In this document: positions 1-12,538 of the stretch, piece by piece
Numbering within the stretch: the stretch's first letter is position 1
Layout of the letters: each line of letters starts with the position of its first letter
Origin: Rhodamnia argentea
Taxonomy: Eukaryota > Streptophyta > Magnoliopsida > Myrtales > Myrtaceae
NCBI RefSeq assembly: GCF_020921035.1
Contig: NC_063155.1
Span: 25,103,294 to 25,167,293 of the forward strand
DNA length: 64,000 nt
Direction: 5' to 3'
Notes under the pieces: generated by a model
Database searches by the model: none
Seen by the model: only the letters and a program-made list of their open reading frames with translations
Told to the model about the DNA's origin: nothing
Position numbers and translations under genes: made by a program

Positions 1-1750
1 CACCCACGATAATCAAAGGAACTCAGGATGGGGCATGCTGGCGCAAAATCGCAGGAGTAAAAAGCTCAGCAACGTAGCACGTGAAAGCGATCTACGTGGT
101 ATCACAGTAGGCCCGTGAAGGACCTGTCATTCCCAGCCGTAGATGCTTGGGGGATGTATAGAAAGGAGAAAGCCGTGAAAATACGGCCTACTTCCCTGGA
201 TGGTCTTTGGTCCGTGTAGCTACAGGATGCCTTGGAATCGAGCCGACCAGACAGACAGGAACGATCTTTGTCATATCACGTGGATTTTGGTTGTTTCTTC
301 GATCACGAACCGGCGGTACGCGGTTCAATGCCCTCGTCGCTGCCGCCGTCGTGTTTTAAACTCTTCATTGTGATCTGTTTTATAATTTAGCTCGTGGTAT
401 CTTTCCGAACAACCGCTATAATGAGACCGCCATGGTGTCTGAGATTGACTTGGCACTAACTGGAAATCAGACTTTGCCATCAATCTCACGATTAAATTTT
501 CTTCCTGTTTTGCTCTTTTCCTATACAGATGAAGGTTATGCTCATAATCAAGCAAGTACGCACGTTATCGATGCGTGTGCGATGAGCAAATGCTGATTCA
601 AAAGCCACAGCCTAGTGAACAAAACTAAAAGAAACAAGCGGAATTTGCTTTCACAGTTGCGTCGCGGTGTTATTGCCGGCGGTTAGAGAGTCTTTTGCAA
701 CGAGGTCCATGAAATGGCAAAGGTTGGTGCGTGTAGCTGTTGTGGGCAAAGTAGCTGCTATGATTCGCGGGGATGAGGAAAACCATTAGCCTTGATGTAA
801 GAGGTAGCTGAGTGCGGGTGACGGACATGGTGCCAGCGAGGCTGATATATTTTTTTTTTTGGTTGGGTCGAGCCGGCGCAGCTGATATGGATAGAGAAAA
901 AGGCAGCACGAGTCGTGATAGACGGTGGTACTAGAGACCCGTGGTGATAATGGCAACTGCAGTGGCTCACGCAGGATTCTATACGAACAGGCAAGCTCGA
1001 AAAAGTTATCAAATCTCGGCATGAAGGAGCACTGTTAAGAGATCTAATTGCAAGAATTTTGATGAATGATAAGGCACAAACCATGGAAAATGCGCTAAAC
1101 ACTGGGCCGGGACAAGAGAACGTCGTTGCGGTTGGGGCGGCAGCAGACCATTAGCAGTGGTGGAACAAGAGAAAGTAATTCTTTCAAAGACTGTTTTATG
1201 TTCCTCCGGCTAGTCAGACATCCGCGCTTCGTATCCCTCGATTACGAAAGAAGAGTGATTTTGTTTGGATCTTTGAGGCCCGAGGCGAACAAGATTAGCC
1301 TTTGATCTCTGAGACACGTCCAAGTTGATCCGATCCGAGTCATTGCCTACTGCAACCCTTGAAGATTGCTCGGGGTTCATTCTGGCAAGCAATTCCAATA
1401 TGCTCAGCTCCAATTTTTTTTTTTTTTTTTCCAAGGCATTGGGATCAGCCGGGCACACAGAACAGATCACCAGAGGTCACCGCACGTTGGTGTTGCCCAG
1501 ATAAGCGGGAGAGAAGACGACCTCGGCTTCATCCTCGTTCCAGCTCAGCTTTTTGATTCAGTACAATATCGAGGGCAAAGAAAGTCAAAGTCAACCCCCC
1601 TTCACCATCTCTCTCCGTTTCTCTACGCGGTGTTGGCCTTCCATCTTTTTCAAAGCTAGCTTAGCTCTCATCTCTCATCTTCAGGAGCTCCAGATTCCAA
1701 AGATATCAGCCTCATCAATCTCCGTCACCGATAATAGTCGTAATTCAGAC
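1..1750. other. Intergenic, no gene supported
   Basis: No exon chain, transposon end or RNA gene could be supported here. Open frames are short and contain homopolymer runs (T runs near 851 and A/T runs near 1420), with no recognisable domain. The last 200 bases are probably the leader of the small proline-rich gene that starts at 1751. Confidence 0.5.
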
Positions 1751-2266
1751 ATGGCGCTGTCGGAAAGAGAAATCAAAACCAAGATAACCGCGACTGTTCT
1801 GGCCACTTTCCTATCTCTTTCCGTCTTCGCATTGTCATCGTCTGGCCACGCCTCTCCAGTTCTTCAAGGTATGTCAACTCCTTTCTTCATGTCTCCACCC
1901 AACAGTTGTTCTTGAATACATAAAAGCCAAACCTCTTTTTCGCTTTCGACTTTCCTAACTATCGCGTGACTGACAGGCGAGAGAGGCTCGTTGTCGCATC
2001 CTCTCGGCGAGTACCGGGAGAGATCTCGAAAGATGGTTCCTGGATGCGAATTCCTAGTGCAGATGCAGATGCTGGCAAAAGGGAGGCACCTAAGGCCTCC
2101 ACCGGCACCGGTCCGGGGTCGGGCCGGGCACTATGTGTTCATCCGTTCCCCGCCGCCGCCGCCGCCAAACTCGCCTCCCCCGCCCCAGGCCCCAGCAATA
2201 ACACGGCGAGATCCGAGAGCCAAAATGTCCAAATATGCACCTCCTCCTCCTCCGCCACATTGTTGA
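1751..2266 (+). CDS. Small proline-rich protein with signal peptide, two exons
   Basis: Exons 1751-1868 and 1977-2266 join in frame to give 135 residues; the intron has clean ends (CAAG/GTATGT and TGACAG/GCGAG). Residues about 10-35 are a hydrophobic stretch followed by small residues (LSVFALSSSGHA), which looks like a cleaved signal peptide, so secretion or cell-wall placement is inferred. The mature part holds a basic segment, a short central stretch with one cysteine (MVPGCEFLVQ), and a C-terminal third with three runs of prolines (PPPPPP, SPPPP, PPPPPPHC) resembling extensin-like sequence. There are only two cysteines in the mature part, so it is not a cysteine-rich EPF, defensin or LTP-type peptide. 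An upstream in-frame extension lacks an ATG, so 1751 is taken as the start. I do not recognise the family; a small secreted signal or cell-wall protein is possible. Confidence 0.6.
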
Positions 2267-3629
2267 TGTAGAGGAGCCGCTGCTTCTAGTCTTCTTAGGT
2301 GTTCATCGCAAATATGTGGAAATACCAGAGGCGAGATCAAGATGTATTGAACTGACGGGATTACGTATATCTTATGATACGCAAATTAAATGTGTAAATG
2401 TCACTGGTGTTGTGACTTGTCGCACGATTTGAAGCCCTCGGGCTCATTGCTTTTTGTAATATTTTGTTAACTGGATGCATTTACGGAATGTTCAATTTCA
2501 TTGAAAGCGCCAATTAGATTTTGTATATACTCTTCATTAAAAGGACATGACAAATAATGCGGTTATGACATCCGTCCCCGAAAAAAATCTCCGGCAGGCA
2601 AAAGCCCGACCGGCTGGGACTTGATGCATCGTTTACTAAAGATAAACTTCATAATTACACGGTAGATTACGTTAATAACCGACGGATCATTATGGCTGCA
2701 CGGCATGAACTGCTAATCATATGATGCAACTTATGATAAAGTCCGGAACATAAAATTAATATTGTCCGATTAAATAATATTATTATAATTCAAAAGTACT
2801 GGAAAGGTACCTGTGAGTTTTTTTTTTTCCTTTTTTTTTTAATGGTAACTGTGGGTTTACGGCTCCTACTTCTCTCAATTTAAATAGATAGCTGCCGTTA
2901 GATATGGCCAAAATGAATCGGGGCCGGGAACTGGCTTGTTGACCGGGCCCATGATTCCGACCCGGAACTAGAACCGACTCTCAAGGGCTGGTTCTGGTTC
3001 TGGCCCGGGTTTTTTATAAAAAAAAAAGGAAGGAGGCCCGGGGAAAAAGAGCCGTTGGTCCTAGGAACCGGCGGTTCTGAACTGGAACCGGAACCGGCCA
3101 CGTCTAGCTACCATCAACAATCGGACATTAAAAAAGAATAAATCAATCGGACATTACGTTAATCTCGTTTCCAGTTGCAATTTTGCAAAGAAGATTGGTA
3201 TTCGGCCCAAACCATCGGGGCCCAAATAGTGAGAATTGTTTAGAAACGGCGTCGCTGCGTCTGAAATGCAACGCCCCATGGCAGCTACGAAGGAGGGAGC
3301 AACCGGAAGGAAACTCAGACGCAGACCCGAGAGAGCTTTTGCCTGAATCCGAGTTCCAAGGCTTGAGAGCTCTCACTTCATATTCCGTTTCGTCCACAAT
3401 CATCACGCCTGACTCGCAATTCCTGAGACGGAGAAGAAGAATCTCTTGGGCGCGCTTGTTTCCAGCTAATATATATTCCCACGTGTCGAGCTAGCCGATC
3501 AGAGCAGTCCATGACGGATCCGGACCTTCGAGCTCAGCGAGTGGTTGGATAGGGTTTCTCGACTGACGGACCCTCGGATCTCGGCGATTCTGGCCTGATC
3601 TGATCCGATCCGATCCTGAGCGACGGGGA
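2267..3629. other. Intergenic, 3' region of the proline-rich gene and promoter of AP-1 mu
   Basis: AT-rich spacer containing poly-T runs (2819-2840) and the 208-bp hAT-like MITE at 2899-3106. The segment from about 3480 to 3629 is GC-richer, with repeated GATCCGATC motifs (3598-3616), and is likely the promoter and leader of the AP-1 mu gene. No gene is seen. Confidence 0.5.
2899..3106. mobile_element. Non-autonomous hAT-like MITE, 208 bp
   Basis: The left end reads TAGATATGGCC and the right end, reverse-complemented, reads TAGACGTGGCC: an imperfect 11-bp terminal inverted repeat. It is flanked by degenerate 8-bp duplications, GCTGCCGT (2891-2898) and GCTACCAT (3107-3114), which agree at 6 of 8 positions with both differences G-to-A. 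The inside is packed with GGAACCGG/CCGGTTC motifs and a short A run. The same termini and the same sub-terminal GGTTCYGGTTC clusters occur in the full-length hAT element at 19579-22589, so this is probably a deletion derivative of that family. Confidence 0.7.
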
Positions 3630-6600
3630 ATGGCCGGAGCGGTGTCGGCGCTGTTTCTCCTGGACATCAAGGGGCGCGTCCTCGTTTGGCGCGACTACCG
3701 CGGCGATGTCTCCGCCGTCCAGGCCGAGCGCTTCTTCACCAAGCTCATCGAGAAAGAGGTCCCTTCTTTTTTATTCGTGGAGGTTTTGCTTCAGTGGGTC
3801 AATTTCGTGTGATTTGGAAACGTGTGCTATTTGAATGCGTTGTGGTTGTGTAAGGTGGAGACAAATGCTCGTATTTTGGGTAGAATCTGTACTTAGTTTG
3901 CTTGATTTGACCTATGTGAATTCCATCACGACCTTCGATTATGTTGCTTTCGCAATGGAAATTTGGCAGACTTTTTGCGTAATATTCTGATATCTGGATT
4001 GTCATTTCAGGGTGATCCACAGTCTCAGGATCCAGTCGTGTATGATAATGGCGTCACCTATATGTTTATACAGCATAGCAATGTTTACTTGATGGTAGCG
4101 GCACGGCAGAACTGCAATGCCGCCAGCCTTCTTTTTTTCCTACACCGTGTTGTTGATGTAAGAGCTATTGGTAAATTTTTATGTTCACACTAAAAAATTT
4201 GGTGGTCTACACACTTACTAGCAACAATGTCGTGGAAACGAAAAAATTAAAGTGCTCGTGTGTAATGAGAATTGTGCATGTGTTGTGCCAGGTATTCAAG
4301 CATTATTTCGAGGAACTAGAGGAGGAATCGCTTAGAGATAACTTTGTAGTTGTGGTAAGATGCTTTGGACTTTGTTTCTATTGTTTCCCATTCTGTCTCT
4401 GGTCCTCTGGATCATTTAGGCCTCAATTATCTTTTTCTTTTTCTGTGTGATTCCAAATATTCGGGTGTTGATGATAATCTGTTGAATCCTCTGCTCTCTG
4501 TTTCTTTGGCAGTATGAATTACTCGATGAAATGATGGACTTCGGTTACCCTCAGTATACTGAAGCAAAAATTCTAAGTGAGTTCATCAAGACTGATGCTT
4601 ATAGAATGGAAGTAACTCAAAGACCTCCCATGGCTGTAACGAATGCAGTTTCTTGGCGTAGTGAAGGGATACGATATAAGAAGAATGAAGTAAGTCTATT
4701 TTACTTTTTCCTCCTGAGCTCTTTTCTTTCTTCTATAGTCATCTTTTTCCTGTAATTGGAATGCAATGAGTGTCTGATTTTGTAGGTATTCTTGGATGTT
4801 GTGGAGAGTGTCAATATACTTGTCAATAGCAACGGGCAAATTATCAGATCGGATGTGGTTGGAGCCTTGAAAATGAGAACGTATCTGAGGTTTGTTTTAC
4901 CAATTCTCACCTACTCAGTCCATTTTGGGAAATGGTAGCTTGTGATGCTTCATAGACCTGCTATTGTGATCTTTACCACTATTTACAGAGAAGTTTACAG
5001 AATGAAGACAGAAGGTGCACCAAATTTAATATTTCACTTGGGTTTGAATTAGTAAACATAAATGTTGTCCTGAGGGATTGTACTTTGATTAGTCAAAGAA
5101 CAGCAATTGCTCTCCCATCCTAAATCTACTGAAAATTGATAGTGTTCCTGTGCTGTGCAGTCTGTAAGCTATAAATTGCTATCGTCTTTTTCCCCCTTAT
5201 TAGCAGGAATCTTAGAACTAGCATTTATTCACCACACCCATTCTGCTGATGCTTGAAATGTCTGAGGGTTGGTTCTGTGTATTTAAATATATTAACTGTT
5301 GTCGCCGCAAGGAGTTGCTCATTTTCACCATTACTATGTGTAAGATTTACATTGCCAGAAGTCTTTCTAATTTGAGACTCAGGTATGTTCGTGAAGTTTG
5401 GTAACGGAAGAAGTTGAGCTTGTCATATCGACATGATTGTGAATTAGTATGCCTTTTGCCCTGTCAGCTTGCTTTTCATCTGATCATGCTCTCTGGCGCG
5501 TCTAAGTTTTTTGCAAGGATTTGGGTCTAATTCCCTAAAAAACTACGAACTTTGGGTCTAGTCCCAATTCTACCCTAACTTCTTTTTGTCTCAGAAAAAA
5601 TCTTAAAAACTTTAAGTTCTGTCCCAAATCTGCCCAAACCTTTTTTTTTTGGTCTCCCAAAAGAACCTCAAATTTTAGGTCCAGTCCCATATCTACCCCA
5701 AATTTTGTTGTCTAAAGAAAATATCAAGTTTCAATCTATTTTCAAATCTACTCCCATGGTCCAGTCCCAACTTTGATGTGGCATTTTCACGTCGATAACA
5801 AATCTCCATTAGCAAGGTGACATGGAAAATTATCTCCAAAATGAAATCATTCTAGAATATGAATCAAGTGTCGGATATTAATCTTTTATGAATTTCATAT
5901 GGGACTACTTGCAGTGGAAAGAACAACGTTTGACTTGCTTCGAGAACTCAATTTCCTCCTTCAACAGGAGATTCTAACATCCTCCCTGAATCGTAAAGGG
6001 AGCCACCCTGTAAAGTAAAGAGCCTTGCCTAAAGGACCAAACCCGATTAGAGTAAACTAATGGCGATTTTTAGATAGGGGGATAATGGGGCCAGACTTGG
6101 GATTAGAGTAAAATTTGGTGATTTTTCTTTTAGACAAAAAAAGGTTCGGGTTAGATTTGGGACTAGACCTAAATTTTTGTTTTTTAGACAAAAAAAAAAT
6201 TCGAGGCGTAATTGAGACTAAACCTAAAGTTTGGGGTTTTTTTAGGGAATTAGGCTTGAGGATTTGGTTGAATGTATTTTGCCAACCAGACTGAATTTGG
6301 CTACTGTATTTTGGAACCAACACAATAAACTTTGACCGATAACTTTCTGTAACAAGTTGTTGGTTTGGTGAAACACTTTAAATTTACTTGAAAAAAAGTT
6401 TAATTATCTGCCTTTGTCATTTCGGAAGAAGAGTGGAAAGCAGATGGATTTCTGGACAGTAGCTTCACAAATTTATTGCAACTCATAGTGTAGTTAAAGG
6501 ATGACAGTGGCCGCAAGTGAAAATAGGAACCTATCAGTTGTTGCAAGGTTATAGCATTAAGATCCTAAGAAAAGTCATTACAAGTTAAAGAGCTCTCTTT

Positions 6601-8371
6601 TTGGAGGCCTGGCAGTCCATGTCAAACATTCTAATAGGCAAACCAGAGAAAGAGAATGAAGCTCAAGGATGATGACTACAGAGTAGATATTGCATCCTCT
6701 TCGACATAGGGGATCTTGAAAACTTGTGAACTTTTATTGCTATCTGGGGATGAAGAACTTGGACTTATGATTGAAGGAGAGGAGCTAAAAAAAACTCTTT
6801 AAGATGAAGAGAGGAGCAGGAATAGGAATCTGTTGTTTCTGCTCTATTTGTTTGTTCTTTTTGTTTCTGACATTTTCCAGTGTGATCTTATAGATTCTTA
6901 ATTCGGTTGATTTTTTTTTTTTTACAGTGGCATGCCAGAGTGCAAGCTTGGCCTAAATGATAGAGTATTATTGGAAGCCCAAGGTCGAACAACAAAGGGA
7001 AAGGCAATTGATTTGGATGACATAAAATTCCATCAGTACGGTGTCTAACTCCTTGAGTTCCCGTCTTGCTTGAACTGTTTGATTCTCTTGTCCAGTTTTG
7101 TTCTCCATGTACTCTCAGTTTGATCTTCTTTTTGAATTGAACTCCGTGTTAAATTAGGTGTGTACGCTTGGCTCGCTTCGAAAATGATAGGACAATCTCC
7201 TTTATACCACCTGATGGATCTTTTGACCTTATGACATACAGACTTAGTACTCAGGTTTGCTTCAAACTTTGATTTTAGTTGCTTTTCTGTCGTTGCATTG
7301 GTAGTCTTCTGAAAGATGCATTTATTTTTTCTACTTCAGGTAAAGCCACTTATCTGGGTGGAAGCCCAAGTCGAAAGGCATTCAAGAAGTCGAATTGAGA
7401 TCATGGTAAAAGCTAGGAGCCAGTTCAAGGAGCGGAGGTGACTATTTTCTTGAATGATTTTGTTAATTGCTTTTCTTGTTAGTGATTTATCAGCATTCTA
7501 AGTTTGATCTGAAAAACAGTACTGCTACAAACGTTGAAATTGAGTTGCCAGTTCCTGCTGATTCTACAAATCCTAATGTTCGAACTTCAATGGGTTCTGC
7601 GTCATATGCACCAGAAAATGATGCACTTGTCTGGAAAATAAAATCCTTTCCTGGTGGCAAGGTATGGCTGTGTATCCTCTCACTTGTGTCTGTTGACTGT
7701 CTACACCATTGCATTTTAAAAGAATTTGTTAAATTTATATCTCTAGATTTTCATTTGATCCTCCTTGCAAACCTCCAAATGCAGGAGTATATGTTGAGAG
7801 CTGAGTTCAGTCTACCGAGTATAACAGCCGAAGAAGCAACTCCTGAGAGGAAGGCCCCCATACGCGTGAAGTTTGAGATACCATATTTCACTGTCTCTGG
7901 CATACAGGTGCCTCTCTATAAGGCATATTTGATTGCTCAAATCTTCCAATATATTCATGGTATTGGTTTGGTTTGACTGAACTGTTGGAGAAAGAATGAT
8001 GTAAGAAGAAGAGTAAGATTCAGAAGTAAAAAATCATGGAAATGTCAAATCCTAGATGGTCTCTTCAGTCTATTTTAGTAAGAAGCAGAAGCTTTGCCAT
8101 GAGAAGATGGATAGAATGTCGAGTGCCAAAATGACAAAGTATTACATTGTTCAAAATTAGCTTATACATTTATAGTTTCTTGGATGGACATACTCTGCGG
8201 TGAAGCCTTCATTTCAACAAGCAAAGCAGAATGTTCATTCCATTTTATTTCTGATCCTTGATGCTGTTTTAGGTGCGGTACCTGAAGATTATTGAGAAGA
8301 GCGGCTACCAAGCTCTTCCCTGGGTCAGATACATTACAATGGCAGGCGAGTATGAACTGAGGCTTATTTGA
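3630..8371 (+). CDS. AP1M: AP-1 complex subunit mu (clathrin adaptor medium chain)
   Basis: Eleven exons: 3630-3758, 4011-4157, 4292-4354, 4513-4689, 4786-4889, 6928-7035, 7158-7254, 7340-7437, 7520-7661, 7785-7907, 8273-8371. They join to exactly 428 residues, the usual length of plant AP-1 mu. Residues 1-140 are the N-terminal longin-like domain (start MAGAVSALFLLDIKGRVL); about 170-428 are the mu homology domain that in this family reads YxxPhi sorting signals, ending in GEYELRLI. The product works at the trans-Golgi network/early endosome in clathrin-coated vesicle formation together with gamma, beta and sigma adaptins, none of which are encoded here. Intron 5 is unusually long (2,038 bp) and holds an inverted-repeat element. 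Splice sites are GT-AG throughout; the exon 6 donor (GTACGG) was placed by frame and by the conserved KFHQCVRLARFEN junction. No disruptions are seen. Confidence 0.97.
5525..6258. mobile_element. Inverted-repeat (foldback or MULE-like) element in AP1M intron 5
   Basis: The left arm opens with TCTAATTCCCTAAAAAA and the right arm closes with TTTTTAGGGAATTAGG, its inverse. Both arms repeat an 'ACTTTGGGTCTAGTCCCAAT'-type unit several times, in opposite orientations. The element is bounded by exact 9-bp direct repeats, AGGATTTGG, at 5516-5524 and 6259-6267. A 9-bp duplication is typical of Mutator-type insertion, but no transposase is present, so class assignment is inference. It lies in sense-neutral intron sequence and does not touch the splice sites. 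Confidence 0.62.
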
Positions 8372-9459
8372 TGGCAGATTTACCAGACATGCTAAAACTG
8401 ATGGACAAGGACAGAAGCTTCAGAAAATGTGAGGTTTTGAAGAGTTGGTTTGATGCGGATCATATTGGCTTTCTTGTTTTTCAACGTTTTATAACTATTC
8501 TTTTGGTTGGGCTTAATTGTTGTCGGTTCCCCAAATATGTAGTACTACATATTTTTGATAGAATTACCATTTCGTTAATGTGAATGAATCTGCTGTTGAG
8601 ATCTTTCAATTCAGCTTATCTGTGGAGTCGGTCTGCAAAATACGCATTGATCTTTGTCTTCCGTGTATTCACACAATCTGGTTCTTCAGCTTCATATTGT
8701 GGATCTGTTCAGTTTTCAGACTTGGTGACTTTGGTTGCAGCCTGTCTCTGAGTGCTGTAATGAACGGTTGGAAAAATCTTAGCCACTGAATCGTCCTCGA
8801 TGTTGAATCCAGCATGGTATTGTCCATGCTTTACATAATCATAGTATGTGGATTGCTGCTGGAATTTGTTTCTATTTTGTTAAGAATCTGCCTTTGGTGA
8901 TGCTGTGTTCGATTTAGAGGAAGATGACGGAATAAGTTTGGTATCTAGTGGCTAACCTTATAATCAAGAATTCCTGAGTTTGTCTTATACCACGTATGAT
9001 ACAGTAATCAGTAGGCTTAGTTTCTTATAGTCTCACATGAAAGCAACGATTAAAACATGTTCAGAACAAATTGCTGTCGTTCAGAAGCAGACCATATAGC
9101 TCTCGGATGAGTTCAACTTATGTGAAGATCGGATTTGTGGATGGTTAACCAGCCTGGGTAAAAACAGCTGTGGATAGGATTCTTGCAACTTATTTCTACT
9201 TGAGAGAGAGAGAGAGAGAGAGCCCGGTACATGGCTGAAAAGATGCAGAAAGAATTTCTGTAGACTTATGCCAGAAAATCTGCTTGCTCGAAATAATGTC
9301 ACAAACTTAATTCTGAGCCTGCCTATATCTTCTGAGTTCCCTAACACTGCTAAATATCAAAATGAGCTGCCAAAAATCGGCGTCAACTCGACAGAAATCA
9401 CATGGAGTTGGACAAACGCTATAAGTACGGCACCAGAGGCTTCCTTCCAGTTTACTCTC
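8372..9459. other. Convergent spacer between AP1M and the lipase gene
   Basis: The two genes point toward each other, so this holds both 3' untranslated regions. It is AT-rich with a short GA microsatellite at 9204-9222. No additional gene is supported. Confidence 0.5.
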
Positions 9460-12400
9460 CTACTCATCATCAGCAACTATGTGATTCGGCAATGTCGGTG
9501 GAGATTTTCTAAATACATGCTTTCGGCAACGTTGGAAGATGCTATCATAAATGAGATCGAACTGAACCCCGGCTCTCTCACGGTTCACAATGAACAGTAT
9601 GTGATCAGCTTCCACGATCTTGTAGTACCTGCATTTCGCCAATTCGCAACCGTGTAAAGCTAACCCATCTCATTTTGTGTGTGTTAAGTCTTTGCTAGGA
9701 CAACGACTAGCATGAGAAAAAAACAATTCAGCGGTCAATTTGAATAGAACTCTCTCAATACGTCAAACTTCTTGGCCGGGGGCATTCAAAGTTCCCATTT
9801 TCAACCGCAAGAGTCGATTCCACCACTAATTAAGTTTTGACGGGCACCTTATGTTTCAAAATGTTGAAACAGTTCATGCGAAAGAGACGTGACGTAGATA
9901 AATGTTAGCTACAGAGGTCCTAAGTAATTTCCGTAGCTAATGTTTGCATGATGTTCTTTCTTTGCTCGAAACATCATGATTTTTGTACTTCAAGTATATA
10001 GCTATAACAATCCCAAATGCCAACCCGTTGCAAAATGCCGTTAGAGTTTTGTTCGAATGTCAAATAAGCCAAATTCCAACCTGTTGCAAAATGCTGTTAG
10101 AGTTTCGTTCGAATTTCAAATAATTTTAAGATTTGGTCAGCCTGTACGATAGAAAAGACATCAACTCTAGTTCATATTTTAGGTGGAAAGAAAATTTCTC
10201 CGAAATCGAACATGAACAAGATAAAGCTCAATCACTTGGGCTTCAGTATAGAATGAACAATAATGAAGACAAGGAATAGGTACTAACCAGATGCCCGGTT
10301 CCAGGGGTTGGAAATCGGAGTCTAATACAACGTAATGACTAGGATGTTCACTCGGAAGGCGTGGGTGAGTCATGGATATAGTGTTCAGCGCTCCATCGTT
10401 ATCCTGCCAATCTTCATCCCTGTGCAAGAAATTCGCAGACTATGAGATGAATTATAGTTTCTTTCCCTTTTATTCGTGTCCCATATTTTACGTTCCCATC
10501 AAAGGCATCTTTCTCCTTATTAACCGAATAGAGAACAAGTGTCTTATACACCCAGTGCATAACAACTTTTGGAATTCCTATAATGCACAAATTCGTGAAA
10601 TGAAGCTGGTGAGCTGATAGAATCTTGTCAAAATGAATTTTTTTCTAGGATTATCAGAAGGAAGCTATCCGTAAGCTTCTGCACGTGCACTGATAATGAT
10701 ACATATACCATTAAATTTTCACCTGTAGCCTTTGTAAGGAGGAGGAACATCTGAAGGATGCCGCCATTGACTCATCTGAAGCACCCTTATGAAAAACAGC
10801 GGGTGGATCCCAAGTATGCTTGAAGGAACTGTGATGCCAAGAATCTTTCTAGTGCGCTTGGTGGCATAACTGAAATAGAACGTATTGGGGAAGGTATGCA
10901 GATGGCTGTTCAATCTCATCGACCCTTGAATCGTGAGGTCCGGGAGAATCCAATCGCCTGAGGCAAAAGGGCCTGTTTTTCCAAACATGCAATCTGCTAA
11001 ACCCCAAATCCCTACTTTCTTCCAAGAAAGGCCAAAATGATCAAACCCGAAATTGTAATAGGCTTTCAGCCACGGGATGTCGAGCCAATCGTATACAATC
11101 ACTCCGAGACGGCAAAGCTGAAGCAGACATACTGCCTTCATTTTCTTCCCATCCTCTGGCCTGAATTATTAAAGCTCATATCAGAACTTCAGCGACAAAA
11201 GAAAAAAACACAGAACAAATCTTTCCCGCCAGAGTAGAAGCATTGCCTAGAAATCTACCTAAGCCAGTTGAGCTTACAGAAATTACACCAAGAATCAAAT
11301 TTGCAGTGGTGACCATGAAATAGACGCAAAGCCAAGAAACGGAAAACTGAAACTTACTTCATTCCGTCTAAATAGGTTCTTGTCGTCCCATTAAACGCCC
11401 CCGATAAGGATGTGATACTCAACACCCAGTTCTCAGAAGTGTTCTCATACCCCTCGAATGCCTGAAATCATCTACCCCAGTCACATGAGAATGTTGCCAA
11501 AAGTTGTTCTTCGATGCACTAGAGTATGCTCACTAGTTTTGGGAAGATCAAAAGTACCTTATCAGCGAGCATCTGTTGCAAAACCCGAACGACCTGCGCT
11601 CCCGCGGAATGCCCCACAAAGTGGATGGGGTGATCTTCATCCCATTCTGGATAATGCCCTGCAAAGGCAAGTGCATCAACTCAGAAAACTCATATCAATC
11701 AACCTTCGGTGAGAAAAGCCACTGTAAACAGATAACTTTTTGTTTTTTTGGGTTTGGGAGGGGAGGTGTGTGTGTGCGTGTTGGTTTGGAGAACAGAGAA
11801 CTTCGAGTGAAAGACTTTGCTGGTATTTTTTTCCCTCGGTTTTACTAAACCTTGTTCGTAGATCCGCCCAAACTGCGAGTGCCCACAAGCCTTGCTATGT
11901 TCCTGGCCATAATCGACTTGCCCGCCTTTCAGGTAATAGAACAGTTCTCGAGCCCTGATTTTTCAAAATTGCAGAAACCTTTCAGCATTTGCCAGAAAAC
12001 CAAGATAAAGTGCTGATATATGACCTTCAGCTCGAGAAATTTACAAACTTTAAGCACACACCTGTCGTATATACTGGTTAAAGATCCCAAATCAGGCACC
12101 AAAACTCTCTCATCCTTCTTCTCTGCCCCCGCAAAATAAGATAAACCTCCCAATCTCTGAAAACCACATAAATAAAAAATAAAAATAAAAAGACAACTTT
12201 CAGAGGGGGAGAAAAACGAGAGAGGAATTCATTTGAAGGTAACCAATGCTCGAATTATGATAAGATTATCATCACATACGTACCCCCTTCCCAAATCCAA
12301 AGATTCCATGAACCAACACAATAGGAGGCAAATTATTAACATGGGTCGTCGCCGTCGCGTCGCTGTTTTCGCCAAGATTCGGGTTTGGCTTGAAGAGGCA

Positions 12401-12538
12401 TTCACGAAATGCCCGAGACAGATCGCCGGCGACGGCTGAGCTGAATATGTAAAACCCATAAAGCAAATGCACCACCGAGCTCACGAGCAGCTCCGACAGC
12501 TGCAGTCCCAGCATCCCAAATCTTATCATCCTCCACAA
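9460..12538 (-). CDS. Lipase-like alpha/beta hydrolase (bacterial family I.5-like)
   Basis: Eight exons on the minus strand: 12538-12284, 12156-12062, 11954-11851, 11658-11558, 11461-11358, 11160-10723, 10419-10288, 9628-9460; together 465 residues. A hydrophobic N-terminal segment (about residues 8-35) suggests a membrane anchor or signal. PPIVLVHGIFGFGKG near residue 75 is the oxyanion-hole region. The nucleophile elbow is GHSAG with Ser169; the likely acid is Asp374 in DNDGALNTISM, and the likely base is His419 in VEADHILFIV. These motifs match the Staphylococcus/Geobacillus family I.5 lipases, to which a conserved plant subfamily is related. The reaction is therefore inferred to be ester or triacylglycerol hydrolysis; the real substrate in plants is not known to me. 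Introns are GT-AG and all junctions keep frame. The 5' flank carries four G-boxes (13054-13780). Confidence 0.92.

Noticed and set aside
1-117. Frame open from the left window edge to a stop near 117
   Set aside because: About 38 codons with no recognisable motif; a partial gene from the left cannot be shown.
7467-7976. 169-codon frame in the AP-1 mu gene
   Set aside because: It is two true exons (7520-7661, 7785-7907) read through an intron, not a separate gene.
9268-9657. 129-codon plus-strand frame
   Set aside because: Overlaps antisense to the final lipase exon, which contains the catalytic histidine motif.
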